A stretch of DNA of 64,000 nt from Pedobacter mucosus (lineage in GTDB: Bacteria > Bacteroidota > Bacteroidia > Sphingobacteriales > Sphingobacteriaceae): positions 3,348,001-3,412,000 of the forward strand of contig NZ_CP087585.1 in the NCBI RefSeq assembly GCF_022200785.1, in the 5' to 3' direction. Below, one piece after another: positions 9,351-18,123 of the stretch. The translations under genes and the position numbers were made by a program. How positions within the stretch are numbered: the first letter of the stretch is position 1; the number at the start of each line of letters is the position of its first letter. The notes under the pieces are model-generated. The model saw nothing but the letters and a program-made list of their open reading frames with translations, was not told the origin of the DNA and did not search any database.

Positions 9351-9694
9351 TATTTAATCTCCTCTCCTGAAATTTTAGCAACTCTAACTAATTTACCTTC
9401 TGCATTAGCTTTACGGCCAACGCGGGTAGGTTTACCAGATTTTGGATCAACCAACATCAAGTTAGATATGTGAAGAGCAGCTTCTTTTTTAATAATACCA
9501 CCGTTAGGGTTTGCAGTGTTTGGTTTAGTATGCTTAGATACTAAGTTAACGCCTTCTACAATGGCTCTGTTTTTTGCAATGATTACTTGCAATACTTTTC
9601 CTTGTTGGCCTTTTGAATCTCCAGCAATGATTTTAACTAAATCTCCAGTGCGGATTTTTAATTTTGATGGTGCAATTATTAGTTTATTTCCCAT
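9350..9694 (-). CDS. rplX: 50S ribosomal protein L24
   Basis: L24 is an assembly initiator of the 50S subunit. The protein is 114 aa with a KOW motif ([20 protein letters not shown]) and the [19 protein letters not shown] segment. It lies 1 bp after rplN and overlaps rplE by one base. Confidence 0.97.
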   Translation of the reverse strand: MGNKLIIAPSKLKIRTGDLVKIIAGDSKGQQGKVLQVIIAKNRAIVEGVNLVSKHTKPNTANPNGGIIKKEAALHISNLMLVDPKSGKPTRVGRKANAEGKLVRVAKISGEEIK

Positions 9695-9695
9695 T

Positions 9696-10064
9696 TTATA
9701 ATACCTCCGGTGCTAATGATACAATTTTCATGAATTGTTTTTCACGTAGTTCTCTAGCAACCGGGCCAAAGATACGTGTACCTCTTGGCTCATCCTGTGC
9801 GTTCAATAATACAGCTGCATTATCGTCAAAACGGATATATGAACCATCCTTACGTCTAATCTCTTTTCTTGTTCTAACAACAACTGCTTTAGAAACTGTA
9901 CCTTTTTTTATATTACCTGATGGTAATGCGCTTTTTACGGTAACAACTATTTTATCACCAATTGAAGCATAACGTTTGCCGGTTCCACCTAGCACACGAA
10001 TTACTAATACTTCTTTAGCGCCGCTGTTATCAGCAACGTTTAATCTCGATTCCTGTTGTACCAT
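9696..10064 (-). CDS. rplN: 50S ribosomal protein L14
   Basis: L14 is at the subunit interface, next to L19. The protein is 122 aa, starting [20 protein letters not shown] and containing [20 protein letters not shown] and the ending [20 protein letters not shown], all typical. It is 1 bp after rpsQ. An opposite-strand open frame at 9664-9972 is a shadow. Confidence 0.98.
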   Translation of the reverse strand: MVQQESRLNVADNSGAKEVLVIRVLGGTGKRYASIGDKIVVTVKSALPSGNIKKGTVSKAVVVRTRKEIRRKDGSYIRFDDNAAVLLNAQDEPRGTRIFGPVARELREKQFMKIVSLAPEVL

Positions 10065-10065
10065 C

Positions 10066-10320
10066 TTATTTAGCTCTTTCTAAAATTTGTACCAATCTCC
10101 AGTTCTTGTTCTTACTCAAAGGACGAGTTTCCATAATCAATACAGTATCACCGATACCACATTCGTTTTTCTCGTCGTGAGCCATAAATTTGGTAGTTTT
10201 CTTAACGAACTTACCGTAAATCGGGTGTTTTACTTTACGCTCAACGCTCACTACAACAGATTTATCCATCTTGTTGCTTACCACTAACCCGGTTCTTGTT
10301 TTTCTTAATTGTCTTTCCAT
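10066..10320 (-). CDS. rpsQ: 30S ribosomal protein S17
   Basis: S17 is an OB-fold primary binder of 16S rRNA. The protein is 84 aa: [20 protein letters not shown], then [20 protein letters not shown] and the ending [19 protein letters not shown]. It lies between rpmC and rplN in the standard order. Confidence 0.98.
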   Translation of the reverse strand: MERQLRKTRTGLVVSNKMDKSVVVSVERKVKHPIYGKFVKKTTKFMAHDEKNECGIGDTVLIMETRPLSKNKNWRLVQILERAK

Positions 10321-10333
10321 TTCGACTCTCGAA

Positions 10334-10546
10334 TTAAATAGTTTCAGTAGCTGACTCAGTATTCTTTACTTTAGTCAATGCAGTGTTTAAACGGGCTATG
10401 TCTTTCCTTACCTTTGCAATGCGAGAAGGATTTTCTATAGCTGAAATAGTGTGGGCAAACTTTAATTTTGATAAGCTTGCTTTTTCTTCCGTAATCTTAG
10501 CTACTAATTCTTCTTGTGAAAGCCCTGTGATTTCTGAATTTTTCAT
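10334..10546 (-). CDS. rpmC: 50S ribosomal protein L29
   Basis: L29 lies at the peptide exit, next to L23. The start chosen is ATG 10544-10546, giving [20 protein letters not shown]; the frame is open further upstream but begins with non-family residues. The protein is 70 aa, two helices with [20 protein letters not shown] in the turn and second helix. Confidence 0.95.
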   Translation of the reverse strand: MKNSEITGLSQEELVAKITEEKASLSKLKFAHTISAIENPSRIAKVRKDIARLNTALTKVKNTESATETI

Positions 10547-10620
10547 TTTTATTTTTCTTTTACGATTGAGTGTAGCGGTTATAATAAACAAGTATTTACA
10601 ACATTCATCTCAACTCTTTA

Positions 10621-11043
10621 CTATGCTTCTACGTAATCTCTACGTACTACAAATTTTGTTTGGATTGGTAATTTCTGAGCAGCTAAGCGTAATGCTTCTT
10701 TAGCAACTTCCATCGGAACGCCTTCTGCTTCAAAAATTACACGTCCTGGTCTTACTACTGCAACCCAGTATTCAGGAGCACCTTTACCTTTACCCATACG
10801 TACTTCAGCAGGTTTTTTAGTCACCGGTTTATCCGGGAAAATCCTGATCCATACTTGGCCTTCACGTTTCATGAAACGAGTTACGGCAATACGGGCAGCC
10901 TCTATCTGGCGACTTGTAATCCAAGTTGCTTCTAAAGATTTGATACCGAAAGATCCGAATGCTAATTCAGCTCCACGTGAAGCTAAACCCTTCATTCTGC
11001 CCTTTTGCATCTTCCTGAACTTGGTTCTTTTTGGCTGTAACAT
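10621..11043 (-). CDS. rplP: 50S ribosomal protein L16
   Basis: L16 shapes the A-site tRNA binding region of the 50S subunit. The protein is 140 aa: [20 protein letters not shown], then [20 protein letters not shown] and [20 protein letters not shown], the L16 signature. It lies between rpsC and rpmC. Confidence 0.98.
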   Translation of the reverse strand: MLQPKRTKFRKMQKGRMKGLASRGAELAFGSFGIKSLEATWITSRQIEAARIAVTRFMKREGQVWIRIFPDKPVTKKPAEVRMGKGKGAPEYWVAVVRPGRVIFEAEGVPMEVAKEALRLAAQKLPIQTKFVVRRDYVEA

Positions 11044-11083
11044 TTTATTTTGTTCTAATCGTTAAACGATATTAATAAATCAA

Positions 11084-11950
11084 TTATTTACGAGGACCTC
11101 TGTTAGCGCCTGCGCCACCACCTCTATTTGCTCCACCTTGACCTGGACCACCTTGACCTGGACCACGACCACCACCTTGGTTTCCACCACGTCTGTCGTT
11201 ACCACCGCCACGGCTGTCTCTGCCACCTGCACCACCACGGTTATCTCTACCGCCGAATGCTGGCTTATCAGATGCGCCTTTTGGACCGTTGTTTGTTGCA
11301 CCTATGTTTGGAGACAAATCACGTTTTCCATAAACCTCACCTTTACAGATCCAAACCTTAACACCTATTTTACCATAAGTAGTTAAAGCTTCTGCCAAAG
11401 CGTAATCAATATCAGCACGGAAAGTATGCAAAGGCACTCTTCCTTCTTTGTACTGCTCAGAACGTGCCATTTCAGCACCACCTAAACGGCCAGAAGTCAT
11501 GATTTTTATACCTTCAGCACCCATACGCATTGTAGATGCGATAGATGTTTTCATCGCTCTACGGAATGAGATTCTTGCTTCTAATTGTTTAGCAACACCT
11601 TCTGCAACTAATTGTGCATCAAGTTCTGGGCGTTTAATTTCAAAAATGTTAATTTGAATTTCCTTTTTAGTCAATTTCTTTAACTCTTCCTTGATTTTAT
11701 CAACCTCAGCACCTGCTTTACCGATTACGATACCTGGGCGAGCTGTATGGATAGTTACCGTGATACGTTTTAACGTACGTTCGATAACTACTTTTGCAAC
11801 ACCACCTTTAGCGATACGAGCCGAAAGGTATTTTCTTATTTTCTCATCTTCAACTAATTTATCGGAGTAGTTGTTGCCACCGAACCAGTTAGAATCCCAT
11901 CCTTTGATGATACCTAACCTGTTACCTATTGGATTTGCTTTTTGTCCCAT
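11084..11950 (-). CDS. rpsC: 30S ribosomal protein S3 with a Gly/Arg-rich tail
   Basis: S3 lines the mRNA entry site and has helicase-related function on the ribosome. The protein is 288 aa, about 60-70 aa longer than common S3. The KH domain ([20 protein letters not shown]) and C-terminal domain ([20 protein letters not shown]) are normal. After about residue 220 follows a low-complexity tail of Gly, Arg, Asn, Asp and Gln with several RGG-like elements. The tail is in frame, with no sign of a frameshift. Open frames on both strands over the tail are shadows of its GC-rich repetitive DNA. Confidence 0.97.
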   Translation of the reverse strand: MGQKANPIGNRLGIIKGWDSNWFGGNNYSDKLVEDEKIRKYLSARIAKGGVAKVVIERTLKRITVTIHTARPGIVIGKAGAEVDKIKEELKKLTKKEIQINIFEIKRPELDAQLVAEGVAKQLEARISFRRAMKTSIASTMRMGAEGIKIMTSGRLGGAEMARSEQYKEGRVPLHTFRADIDYALAEALTTYGKIGVKVWICKGEVYGKRDLSPNIGATNNGPKGASDKPAFGGRDNRGGAGGRDSRGGGNDRRGGNQGGGRGPGQGGPGQGGANRGGGAGANRGPRK

Positions 11951-11959
11951 TTCCTAAAA

Positions 11960-12322
11960 TTAGTTTTGAGTTGTTTCTGTGTTTTTACTATCTACAATCA
12001 GCGTTACGTGGTTAGAACGTTTACGAATTCTATATCCACGGCCTTGAGGAGCTGGACGTAAGCGTTTAAGCTGACGGCCTCCACCAACCATAATTGTTTT
12101 CACAAAAAGTTGATTTTCTTCAGGGCGGGCACCTTCATTTTTATCTTCCCAATTTTTAATTGCTGATAATAATAGTTTCTCAACTCTTATTGCTGCTTCT
12201 TTATTGGTGAACTTTAAAATGCTTAATGCTTTCTCTACACGTTCACCTCTGATAAGATCTACAACCAAACGCATCTTACGCGGTGAGGTTGGACAATTGT
12301 TTAATTTTGCTATTGCTTCCAT
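11960..12322 (-). CDS. rplV: 50S ribosomal protein L22
   Basis: L22 has a beta hairpin reaching into the exit tunnel, where macrolide-resistance changes map. The protein is 120 aa with [20 protein letters not shown] at the N-terminus and [20 protein letters not shown] in the hairpin, with no unusual change visible. It lies between rpsS and rpsC. Confidence 0.98.
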   Translation of the reverse strand: MEAIAKLNNCPTSPRKMRLVVDLIRGERVEKALSILKFTNKEAAIRVEKLLLSAIKNWEDKNEGARPEENQLFVKTIMVGGGRQLKRLRPAPQGRGYRIRKRSNHVTLIVDSKNTETTQN

Positions 12323-12329
12323 TGTCTAA

Positions 12330-12596
12330 TTATTTTTTCTTTTCAGCGTGTCCTCTGAATGTTCTGGTTGGAGCAAATTCTCCCAACTTGTGACCAACCA
12401 TGTTTTCTGTAACATACACAGGGATAAATTTATTTCCGTTGTGCACTGCAAATGTATGATTCACGAAATCTGGTGAAATCATTGATCTGCGAGACCAAGT
12501 TTTGATTACAGACTTTTTGCCTGAATCATTCATAGAGCTTACTTTTTTCTCTACGTTATGGTCAATATAAGGTCCTTTTTTTATCGAACGAGCCAT
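12330..12596 (-). CDS. rpsS: 30S ribosomal protein S19
   Basis: S19 is in the 30S head, partnered with S13. The protein is 88 aa: [40 protein letters not shown] and [19 protein letters not shown]. Its ATG overlaps the rplB stop by one base (TAATG). Confidence 0.98.
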   Translation of the reverse strand: MARSIKKGPYIDHNVEKKVSSMNDSGKKSVIKTWSRRSMISPDFVNHTFAVHNGNKFIPVYVTENMVGHKLGEFAPTRTFRGHAEKKK

Positions 12597-13420
12597 TATT
12601 TCTTCCTTCTCTCTATGATGTAACGATTAGAATATTTTTTAAGTTCTCTGGTTTTAAAGCCTTTAGCTAAAACACCATTTCTTGAACGAGGGTGACCACC
12701 TGATGATCTACCTTCACCACCACCCATTGGGTGATCGACTGGGTTCATCGCTACCGGACGTGTTCTCGGGCGACGGCCTAACCAACGTTTACGACCTGCT
12801 TTACCTAATACTTCGTTTGCGTGATCTGAATTAGAAACAGCACCGATAGTAGCTAAACAAGTAACTAAAATTAAACGGGTTTCGCCAGAAGGCATTTTTA
12901 AGGTTGCATATTTACCATCGCGGGCAGCTAATTGTGCATAAGCACCTGCACTACGAGCTAATTGTGCTCCTTTTCCAGGATGGATCTCCACATTGTGAAT
13001 GATAGAACCTAATGGAATGTTCGATAATTTTAAAGTGTTACCTACTTCTGGAACAGCAGTATCGCCAGAAAGTAATTTCTGTCCAACTTGCAATCCTTCA
13101 GGAGCAATAATGTAACGCTTCTCGCCATCTGCATAATGTAATAATGCAATGCGGGCGGTCCGGTTTGGATCGTATTCAACAGTAGCTACTGTTGCAGGAA
13201 TATCAAATTTATCACGTTTAAAATCAATTAAACGGTATGATTTTTTGTGACCACCGCCCATGTAGCGCATAGTCATCTTTCCTGTATTGTTACGTCCTCC
13301 AGACTTTTTTGATGATACAACCAATGATTTTTCGGGCTTGGTTGCTGTAATCTCCGTAAAGCTGGCACCAACTCTAAAGCGGGTTCCCGGAGTAACTGGT
13401 TTAAATTTTCTTAAGCCCAT
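12596..13420 (-). CDS. rplB: 50S ribosomal protein L2
   Basis: L2 is needed for subunit association and peptidyl transfer. The protein is 274 aa with [40 protein letters not shown] and the highly conserved [20 protein letters not shown], including the functional His. It is followed by rpsS with a one-base overlap. Confidence 0.98.
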   Translation of the reverse strand: MGLRKFKPVTPGTRFRVGASFTEITATKPEKSLVVSSKKSGGRNNTGKMTMRYMGGGHKKSYRLIDFKRDKFDIPATVATVEYDPNRTARIALLHYADGEKRYIIAPEGLQVGQKLLSGDTAVPEVGNTLKLSNIPLGSIIHNVEIHPGKGAQLARSAGAYAQLAARDGKYATLKMPSGETRLILVTCLATIGAVSNSDHANEVLGKAGRKRWLGRRPRTRPVAMNPVDHPMGGGEGRSSGGHPRSRNGVLAKGFKTRELKKYSNRYIIERRKK

Positions 13421-13441
13421 AGTTATAATATAAATATTGAA

Positions 13442-13732
13442 TTAAAGAGTTGCGTAATAATCTATTGTATCGCCGTCTTTTAACGTTACGATTGCTTTTT
13501 TGTATTTCGGGCTACGACCTGATACAAAACCTGCTTTAGTGTAACGAGATTTAGCTTTACCATCAACAACCATTGTGTTAACTGAAACGATTGTTACACC
13601 GTACATTTTCTCAATTGCTTGTTTAATTTGGATTTTGTTAGCCTTGTGGTTAACGCTAAATGTGAAACGGTTAGATTTCTCAGTTAAAGCTGAAGCTTTT
13701 TCGGTTAATATTGGTTTTTTTAAAATGTCCAT
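13442..13732 (-). CDS. rplW: 50S ribosomal protein L23
   Basis: L23 is at the exit tunnel and docks trigger factor and SRP. The start chosen is ATG 13730-13732 (MDILKKPILTEKASALTEKS), which leaves one base after the rplD stop. An alternative ATG at 13744 would overlap rplD and adds MPNN. The protein is 96 aa with the TFSVNHKANKIQIKQAIEKM core. Confidence 0.95.
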   Translation of the reverse strand: MDILKKPILTEKASALTEKSNRFTFSVNHKANKIQIKQAIEKMYGVTIVSVNTMVVDGKAKSRYTKAGFVSGRSPKYKKAIVTLKDGDTIDYYATL

Positions 13733-13733
13733 A

Positions 13734-14363
13734 TTATTTGGCAAATGCCTCCTCCAAAGTTTTAATAGAATCTGCAGTTAACACAAGTACACCAGCGTTT
13801 AATACATCATATGTATTTAATTGATCTGCTGTAATTACTTTAGTTTTCTGTACGTTTCTACTTGATAAATAGATATTATTATTTTGCGTTGGTAAAACCA
13901 ATAAAGTTTTTTCGTTACCTACGTTTAACGCAGCGATTAAACTGATATAGCTTTTAGTTTTAACAGTATCGAAGTTAAAATCTTCTAAAATTACCACGTT
14001 GTTATCTTTTGCTTTGTAAGCTAAAGCTGATTTACGTGCCAATACTTTAAGTTTTTTATTCAATTTAAAACTGTAATCACGTGGTTGAGGACCGAAAACA
14101 CGACCACCACCATTAAATAATGGCGATTTAATGCTACCAGCACGGGCACCACCTGTACCTTTTTGCTTGTATAGTTTGCGGGTTGAACCAGAAATCTCAT
14201 TACGTTGTTTAGATTTGTGAGTACCTTGACGTTGGTTAGCCAAATACTGTTTAACATCTAAATAAATCGCGTGGTCGTTAGGTTCGATACCAAATACCGA
14301 TTCAGGAAGTTGCACCTTGGCACCTGTTTCTTTACCTGAAATGTTTAATACTTTAACTTCCAT
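13734..14363 (-). CDS. rplD: 50S ribosomal protein L4
   Basis: L4 has an extended loop in the exit tunnel; in E. coli it also represses the S10 operon. The protein is 209 aa. The loop [22 protein letters not shown]-type region is clear, as is the preceding [20 protein letters not shown]. It lies between rplC and rplW. Confidence 0.98.
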   Translation of the reverse strand: MEVKVLNISGKETGAKVQLPESVFGIEPNDHAIYLDVKQYLANQRQGTHKSKQRNEISGSTRKLYKQKGTGGARAGSIKSPLFNGGGRVFGPQPRDYSFKLNKKLKVLARKSALAYKAKDNNVVILEDFNFDTVKTKSYISLIAALNVGNEKTLLVLPTQNNNIYLSSRNVQKTKVITADQLNTYDVLNAGVLVLTADSIKTLEEAFAK

Positions 14364-14367
14364 CTGA

Positions 14368-14985
14368 TTACTTGTCTAAGATTACGTAAGAACCTTTAGC
14401 TCCTGGAATGGAACCACTTACTACTAATAAGTTTTGCTCAGCATAAACTTTCAAAACTTGTAAGTTTTGAACTTTTACTCTGTCTCCACCTGTTCTTCCA
14501 GCCATGCGCATTCCTTTGAATACACGTGATGGAAATGATGACGCTCCCAATGAACCTGGGGCACGTAAACGGTTATGCTGACCGTGAGTCTGCATACCTA
14601 CACCGGCAAATCCGTGGCGTTTTACAACACCTTGAAAGCCTTTACCTTTTGAGGTACCTACAACATCAACAAAATCGCCTTCTGCGAAAGAATCAACTGT
14701 TACTACATCACCTAAATTAAGTGAAGTTGTAAACGAATCAAATTCTACCAGCTTGCGTTTCGGAGTTGTGTTTGCTTTCGCGAAATGGCCTTTTAACGGT
14801 TGAGTTGTGTTTTTCTCTTTTTTCTCATCGTAACCCAATTGGATTGATGAATACCCGTCTACTTCTTCGGTCTTCACTTGTGTAACTACACAAGGCCCAG
14901 CCTCGATTACAGTACATGGAATGTTTTTTCCATCTGCATCGAAGATACTGGTCATTCCTACTTTTTTTCCAATAATTCCTGACAT
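14368..14985 (-). CDS. rplC: 50S ribosomal protein L3, first gene of the operon
   Basis: L3 reaches the peptidyl-transferase centre. The start chosen is ATG 14983-14985 ([20 protein letters not shown]); the longer open frame to 15033 runs into the leader hairpin and lacks conservation. The protein is 205 aa, with [20 protein letters not shown] and the [21 protein letters not shown]-terminal part. rpsJ, which normally precedes rplC, is absent here and lies at 37029 on the other strand. Confidence 0.97.
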   Translation of the reverse strand: MSGIIGKKVGMTSIFDADGKNIPCTVIEAGPCVVTQVKTEEVDGYSSIQLGYDEKKEKNTTQPLKGHFAKANTTPKRKLVEFDSFTTSLNLGDVVTVDSFAEGDFVDVVGTSKGKGFQGVVKRHGFAGVGMQTHGQHNRLRAPGSLGASSFPSRVFKGMRMAGRTGGDRVKVQNLQVLKVYAEQNLLVVSGSIPGAKGSYVILDK

Positions 14986-15010
14986 TTTATCTTTTCTTTT
15001 TAACACCCAT

Positions 15011-15058
15011 CGAAGCAGTAGGGCTTCGTTCAAGGTGGTTGTTCGTCCCTTTTAAGGG
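15011..15058 (-). promoter_or_regulatory. Structured leader of the S10-type operon
   Basis: The 5' leader contains a perfect 6-bp stem with a 6-nt loop (arms 15011-15016 and 15023-15028) just upstream of rplC, and a second small stem CCCTT/AAGGG at 15047-15058 close to the predicted transcript start. These could bind a ribosomal protein for feedback control, but no known motif is matched. Confidence 0.45.
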
Positions 15059-15062
15059 AGGG

Positions 15063-15093
15063 CAAAAATAGGAAATAAATATTAATATTCAAA
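15063..15093 (-). promoter_or_regulatory. Main promoter of the rplC...rplQ operon
   Basis: On the minus strand there is TTTG (rc of 15090-15093), 19 bp, then TATTTTTG (rc of 15063-15070). This is a full match to the Bacteroidota -33/-7 consensus TTTG-N19/20-TAnnTTTG. Transcription would start near 15056, about 70 nt before the rplC ATG. Confidence 0.88.
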
Positions 15094-15458
15094 TAGTTAG
15101 CGAAATATTTTTTCAAATAAGTTATACATCTTCTTTATTGTATAATTACAAAGTAAATAGTCGTTTTAAAAAACCACCAAGAAATTATGATCACGATTAA
15201 AAAAACAAATCAATATTCAAACTCAATATTATTAGAAAATAAATGAGATATAATTAGAATAGATTTTGAAAAACCGACTATCCGAAGAGTGTATTATAAA
15301 AAATAATGGCTTTTAAATAATAAAATTTCTAAGCAACAATATTATTTCATTTAGCTATGCGCCAAATAGAATCTGTGATAAACACATATATATAATATGT
15401 TTAAAAAAATTTGATAGTGAAAGAAGGATGGATTGAATTGGAGTTAAAAACAGTAAAG
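15094..15458. other. Gene-free spacer between the ribosomal and lipid operons
   Basis: About 365 bp of AT-rich sequence separates the rplC promoter from the end of the acyltransferase gene. I see no open frame, RNA gene, repeat or convincing terminator in it. It is the edge of the region that separates the two ribosomal blocks. Confidence 0.5.
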
Positions 15459-16112
15459 TTAAATGCGTTCATCAGTAAATCTAAAGTTTTTCTCTATCGC
15501 TTTGTTATGATGAAGATTAACACGTTGTTTCAATTTTTCAAAGTCGAATTCTTTGTTTGTTGCACAATCTAATAAGTTATAGTATATAGATGGTTTGGTG
15601 CTTTCGAAGAATTCGATAATATTGCTACTCCATATTAATTGACAGTTTCCTTTTATTCTAGGAACTATCTCTTTAATTCCATCTTCGAATATAATTTTTC
15701 GAATTTGACTACTTTCCAGTTTTCCTTGTGGATAAAAAAGCAATAGGTTACCAGGCTGAGACAAAATATCAGCAGCGTGTTCAAAACTTTCCATGATTGA
15801 TCTTTTTCCCGGATCAACAGAAAAACTGCCACAATACTTTAGCCATTTGTTTTTCTGAAGTTGCTTCTTCAAAATCATAATGTGCATACTTTGCATTGTA
15901 TTTTTGCCCCAAATTGATTTATTACATAGATAATAAGCCAAAATACCATCGAGAAAACTAAAATGATTACACATTAATAGATAAGAATGATTGGGTTTTA
16001 TTTCTATATCACTAATTAACATTTTGTTGAAACGCCTTTTAAGCATCCAATTGATAAATATACTCCCGCACTTAAAAAAAAATGGATTTAATGGCTTTCC
16101 TTTTATTATCAT
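15459..16112 (-). CDS. PlsC-like lysophospholipid acyltransferase family protein
   Basis: It would transfer an acyl chain from ACP or CoA to a lipid acceptor at the inner membrane. The start chosen is ATG 16110-16112 (MIIKGKPLNPFFFKC), 7 bp after the upstream gene; longer frames overlap that gene. The protein is 217 aa. The acyltransferase motif NHFSFLDG (His-x4-Asp) and a second block YPQGKLES, in place of the usual FPEGT-type block, are visible. It is the last gene of the lipid operon, so it may place the operon's product on its acceptor. The substrate is unknown. Confidence 0.8.
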   Translation of the reverse strand: MIIKGKPLNPFFFKCGSIFINWMLKRRFNKMLISDIEIKPNHSYLLMCNHFSFLDGILAYYLCNKSIWGKNTMQSMHIMILKKQLQKNKWLKYCGSFSVDPGKRSIMESFEHAADILSQPGNLLLFYPQGKLESSQIRKIIFEDGIKEIVPRIKGNCQLIWSSNIIEFFESTKPSIYYNLLDCATNKEFDFEKLKQRVNLHHNKAIEKNFRFTDERI

Positions 16113-16119
16113 ATTATTA

Positions 16120-16941
16120 TCATAGCAAAGATTGAGCAAGTCTATCAACAAAATTTTGGTTTATCATTTCGTGGTTTTCATCTAATATGATTACTTCTGC
16201 TTGCTGAAATTTAGCAAAAAATGCATCTCCAATAATAGGAAGGTACATTTTATCGTAGCGGCCAAATATAAAAATACTTTTTATTTGGTAAGCCATAAGA
16301 ACTTTTATCAGTTTTTCTTCATCGGTTTCTAAAAGGCGGAGGTAAGTAAAACATGAATAAAGCGCAAATCGCAATTGAGCAGTGCCAACTTCTTTACGCA
16401 AAATATTCCGGCCAGATTCATCTATAAGTCTAGTCCATTTAAATAGATTTATAATGTTTATCATTGCCTTTTTACTAAACATTAACTTTTCTAGTAGCTT
16501 ATTGCCAAATTTGTTCTTACTAAAGAAACGGATCAAACTACCAGAATTTATCGAAGACGGTGCCGCAACTATATATTCATTAATCTTTGATGGTAGCTCT
16601 TCTACAATCGCTGTTGCATAATGAGAACCCATGGAATAACCTAATACTGAAAACGTTTCAATTTTTTCATGTTTACAAAAGTCTAAAATTACGTTAGCAA
16701 GTTCATTCTTTTGCAAGCCTTTTTTAACTCGAGCTAAACTTTGATCTTTAAGTTGCGTCTCTTTATGAAAAAAAAGATCAAAACCCCAAAATGTATATTG
16801 GTCGCCTAGTTTTTCTTCTGCCAATTTGAATTGCTTACCATGCATACCAAATCCATGAAAACAAAACATGTGTTTAGCGCCTTTTCCAAAACGATAGTAA
16901 TGAAGTTTTACAAAAGAATTTTCAAAGTAATGCCCTGTCAT
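16120..16941 (-). CDS. Alpha/beta hydrolase of the lipid operon
   Basis: The protein is 273 aa with a single alpha/beta-hydrolase fold. The oxyanion region is FCFHGFGMHG (about 26-35), the nucleophile elbow is GYSMGS with Ser103, and the likely catalytic His is in DENHEM near the C-terminus. Its ATG overlaps the preceding phosphopantetheinyl transferase stop by 4 bp, so translation is probably coupled. In a fatty-acid operon a thioesterase that releases the acyl chain is the natural guess, but an acyltransferase role is equally possible. Confidence 0.78.
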   Translation of the reverse strand: MTGHYFENSFVKLHYYRFGKGAKHMFCFHGFGMHGKQFKLAEEKLGDQYTFWGFDLFFHKETQLKDQSLARVKKGLQKNELANVILDFCKHEKIETFSVLGYSMGSHYATAIVEELPSKINEYIVAAPSSINSGSLIRFFSKNKFGNKLLEKLMFSKKAMINIINLFKWTRLIDESGRNILRKEVGTAQLRFALYSCFTYLRLLETDEEKLIKVLMAYQIKSIFIFGRYDKMYLPIIGDAFFAKFQQAEVIILDENHEMINQNFVDRLAQSLL

Positions 16942-17315
16942 AATTGTTCAACGATTGCTATTGCCCAAACATAATCTCCATCATGCGTAATTGATAAGCT
17001 TATTTCTATAGGTAAGGTATATTTTACATGCAAAATAACATTTGGTAAGCCGCCAACCTTTTCTCTAGTAATTTCAATTTTTTTAAATGGAAGTGGCGAT
17101 TTAGATATTTGCTTTATGGCTTTGTAAACGGCTTCTTTAGCAGCCCATGTTGAAGCGTAGCGTAACAATGGTTTATCAAATAAATTACAGTATGCAATCT
17201 CCTGATCGGTATAAATCTTCTTTTTGAATAAGGAATTAAATGATTTTTCAAATTCAGATAATAAAACTACGTCATTACCAACCGAAAATGTTCTTTTAAC
17301 AGCGCTATTATTCAT
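16938..17315 (-). CDS. AcpS-type 4'-phosphopantetheinyl transferase
   Basis: It would attach the phosphopantetheine arm of CoA to the carrier protein encoded at 19476-19736. The protein is 125 aa, AcpS size. The two magnesium-binding motifs are visible: GNDVV with Asp15 and WAAKEAVYK with Glu61. The C-terminal ISLSITHDGDYVWAIAIV matches the family. It overlaps the reductase gene upstream by 8 bp and the hydrolase downstream by 4 bp. A housekeeping AcpS may exist elsewhere; this one is presumably dedicated. Confidence 0.88.
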   Translation of the reverse strand: MNNSAVKRTFSVGNDVVLLSEFEKSFNSLFKKKIYTDQEIAYCNLFDKPLLRYASTWAAKEAVYKAIKQISKSPLPFKKIEITREKVGGLPNVILHVKYTLPIEISLSITHDGDYVWAIAIVEQL

Positions 17316-18117
17316 CTATTGCAATCCCCATTATATTAAAACCGCCGTCAACATAATGAATATTACCAGTAACCCGTTTAGAAAGATCTGAAAAATAATA
17401 AAGCGCAGCATTACCAACATCCCCAGTATCTATATTTCCTAAAGGAGCTGTAAGTTTTCCTACTCTTCTTAATTTGCGCACTCCATTTATCCCACCAGCA
17501 GAGGTTGTCATCACTAAACCGGGTGAAAGTGCATTTACTCTAACTTTTTTTATTCTAAAATAATCAGCTAAATACAGCATGATATTTTCAAGCGCAGCTT
17601 TATTGATAGACATACCCGCATAACCCGGAAATACACGTTGCGAAGCATTATAAGTAAGTGTTAATATAGAAGCATTTTCGACAAGAAAAGGCTCTGCAAC
17701 CCTAGCAATTCGAAGTAATGAGTAAGCACTGATGTTAAAAGAATCCATTAAATCCTCAAAAGGAATATTTAAATAATTTGGAGCAGGAATATTGCTTCCT
17801 GGTAAACTATAACACATTACCTCCTGACTTCCAAAAGCCACAGCATGCAAAATGTAATCTACTGAACCAAGATTTAATTTAACATTTTGAAAAAAGTCAG
17901 CGATTTGTGTTTCATTACAAACATCAACTTGCATGGCGCAATAATCGGGCAATCCTAATTCCTTAATAAGATGCAATACTTCCGTTTTTGTATCATCGAG
18001 ATAACTTAATGCAATTTTGCAACCAGATAAATGAAGTTTTTTAGCGATATCATAAGCAATAGAGCTATCGTTTCTCACTCCAAAAATTACAGCAACTTTA
18101 TTTGTATTGTCAATCAT
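17308..18117 (-). CDS. FabI-like enoyl-ACP reductase (SDR family)
   Basis: The protein is 269 aa. It has the FabI-type nucleotide-binding start VIFGVRNDSSIAYDIAKKL and the FabI catalytic spacing Tyr166-x6-Lys173 (YAGMSINK), as opposed to the Y-x3-K of ordinary SDR enzymes. NALSPG and the YVDGGFNIMG ending follow. It would reduce trans-2-enoyl-ACP, completing an elongation round, so the operon's product should contain saturated carbons. It lies 6 bp after the ketosynthase. Confidence 0.85.
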   Translation of the reverse strand: MIDNTNKVAVIFGVRNDSSIAYDIAKKLHLSGCKIALSYLDDTKTEVLHLIKELGLPDYCAMQVDVCNETQIADFFQNVKLNLGSVDYILHAVAFGSQEVMCYSLPGSNIPAPNYLNIPFEDLMDSFNISAYSLLRIARVAEPFLVENASILTLTYNASQRVFPGYAGMSINKAALENIMLYLADYFRIKKVRVNALSPGLVMTTSAGGINGVRKLRRVGKLTAPLGNIDTGDVGNAALYYFSDLSKRVTGNIHYVDGGFNIMGIAIDE

Positions 18118-18123
18118 TATTAC

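Noticed and set aside
11080..11386. Overlapping open frames over the rpsC tail on both strands
   Set aside because: They arise from the repetitive GC-rich tail codons; repetitive Val or Thr/His-rich translations are not proteins.
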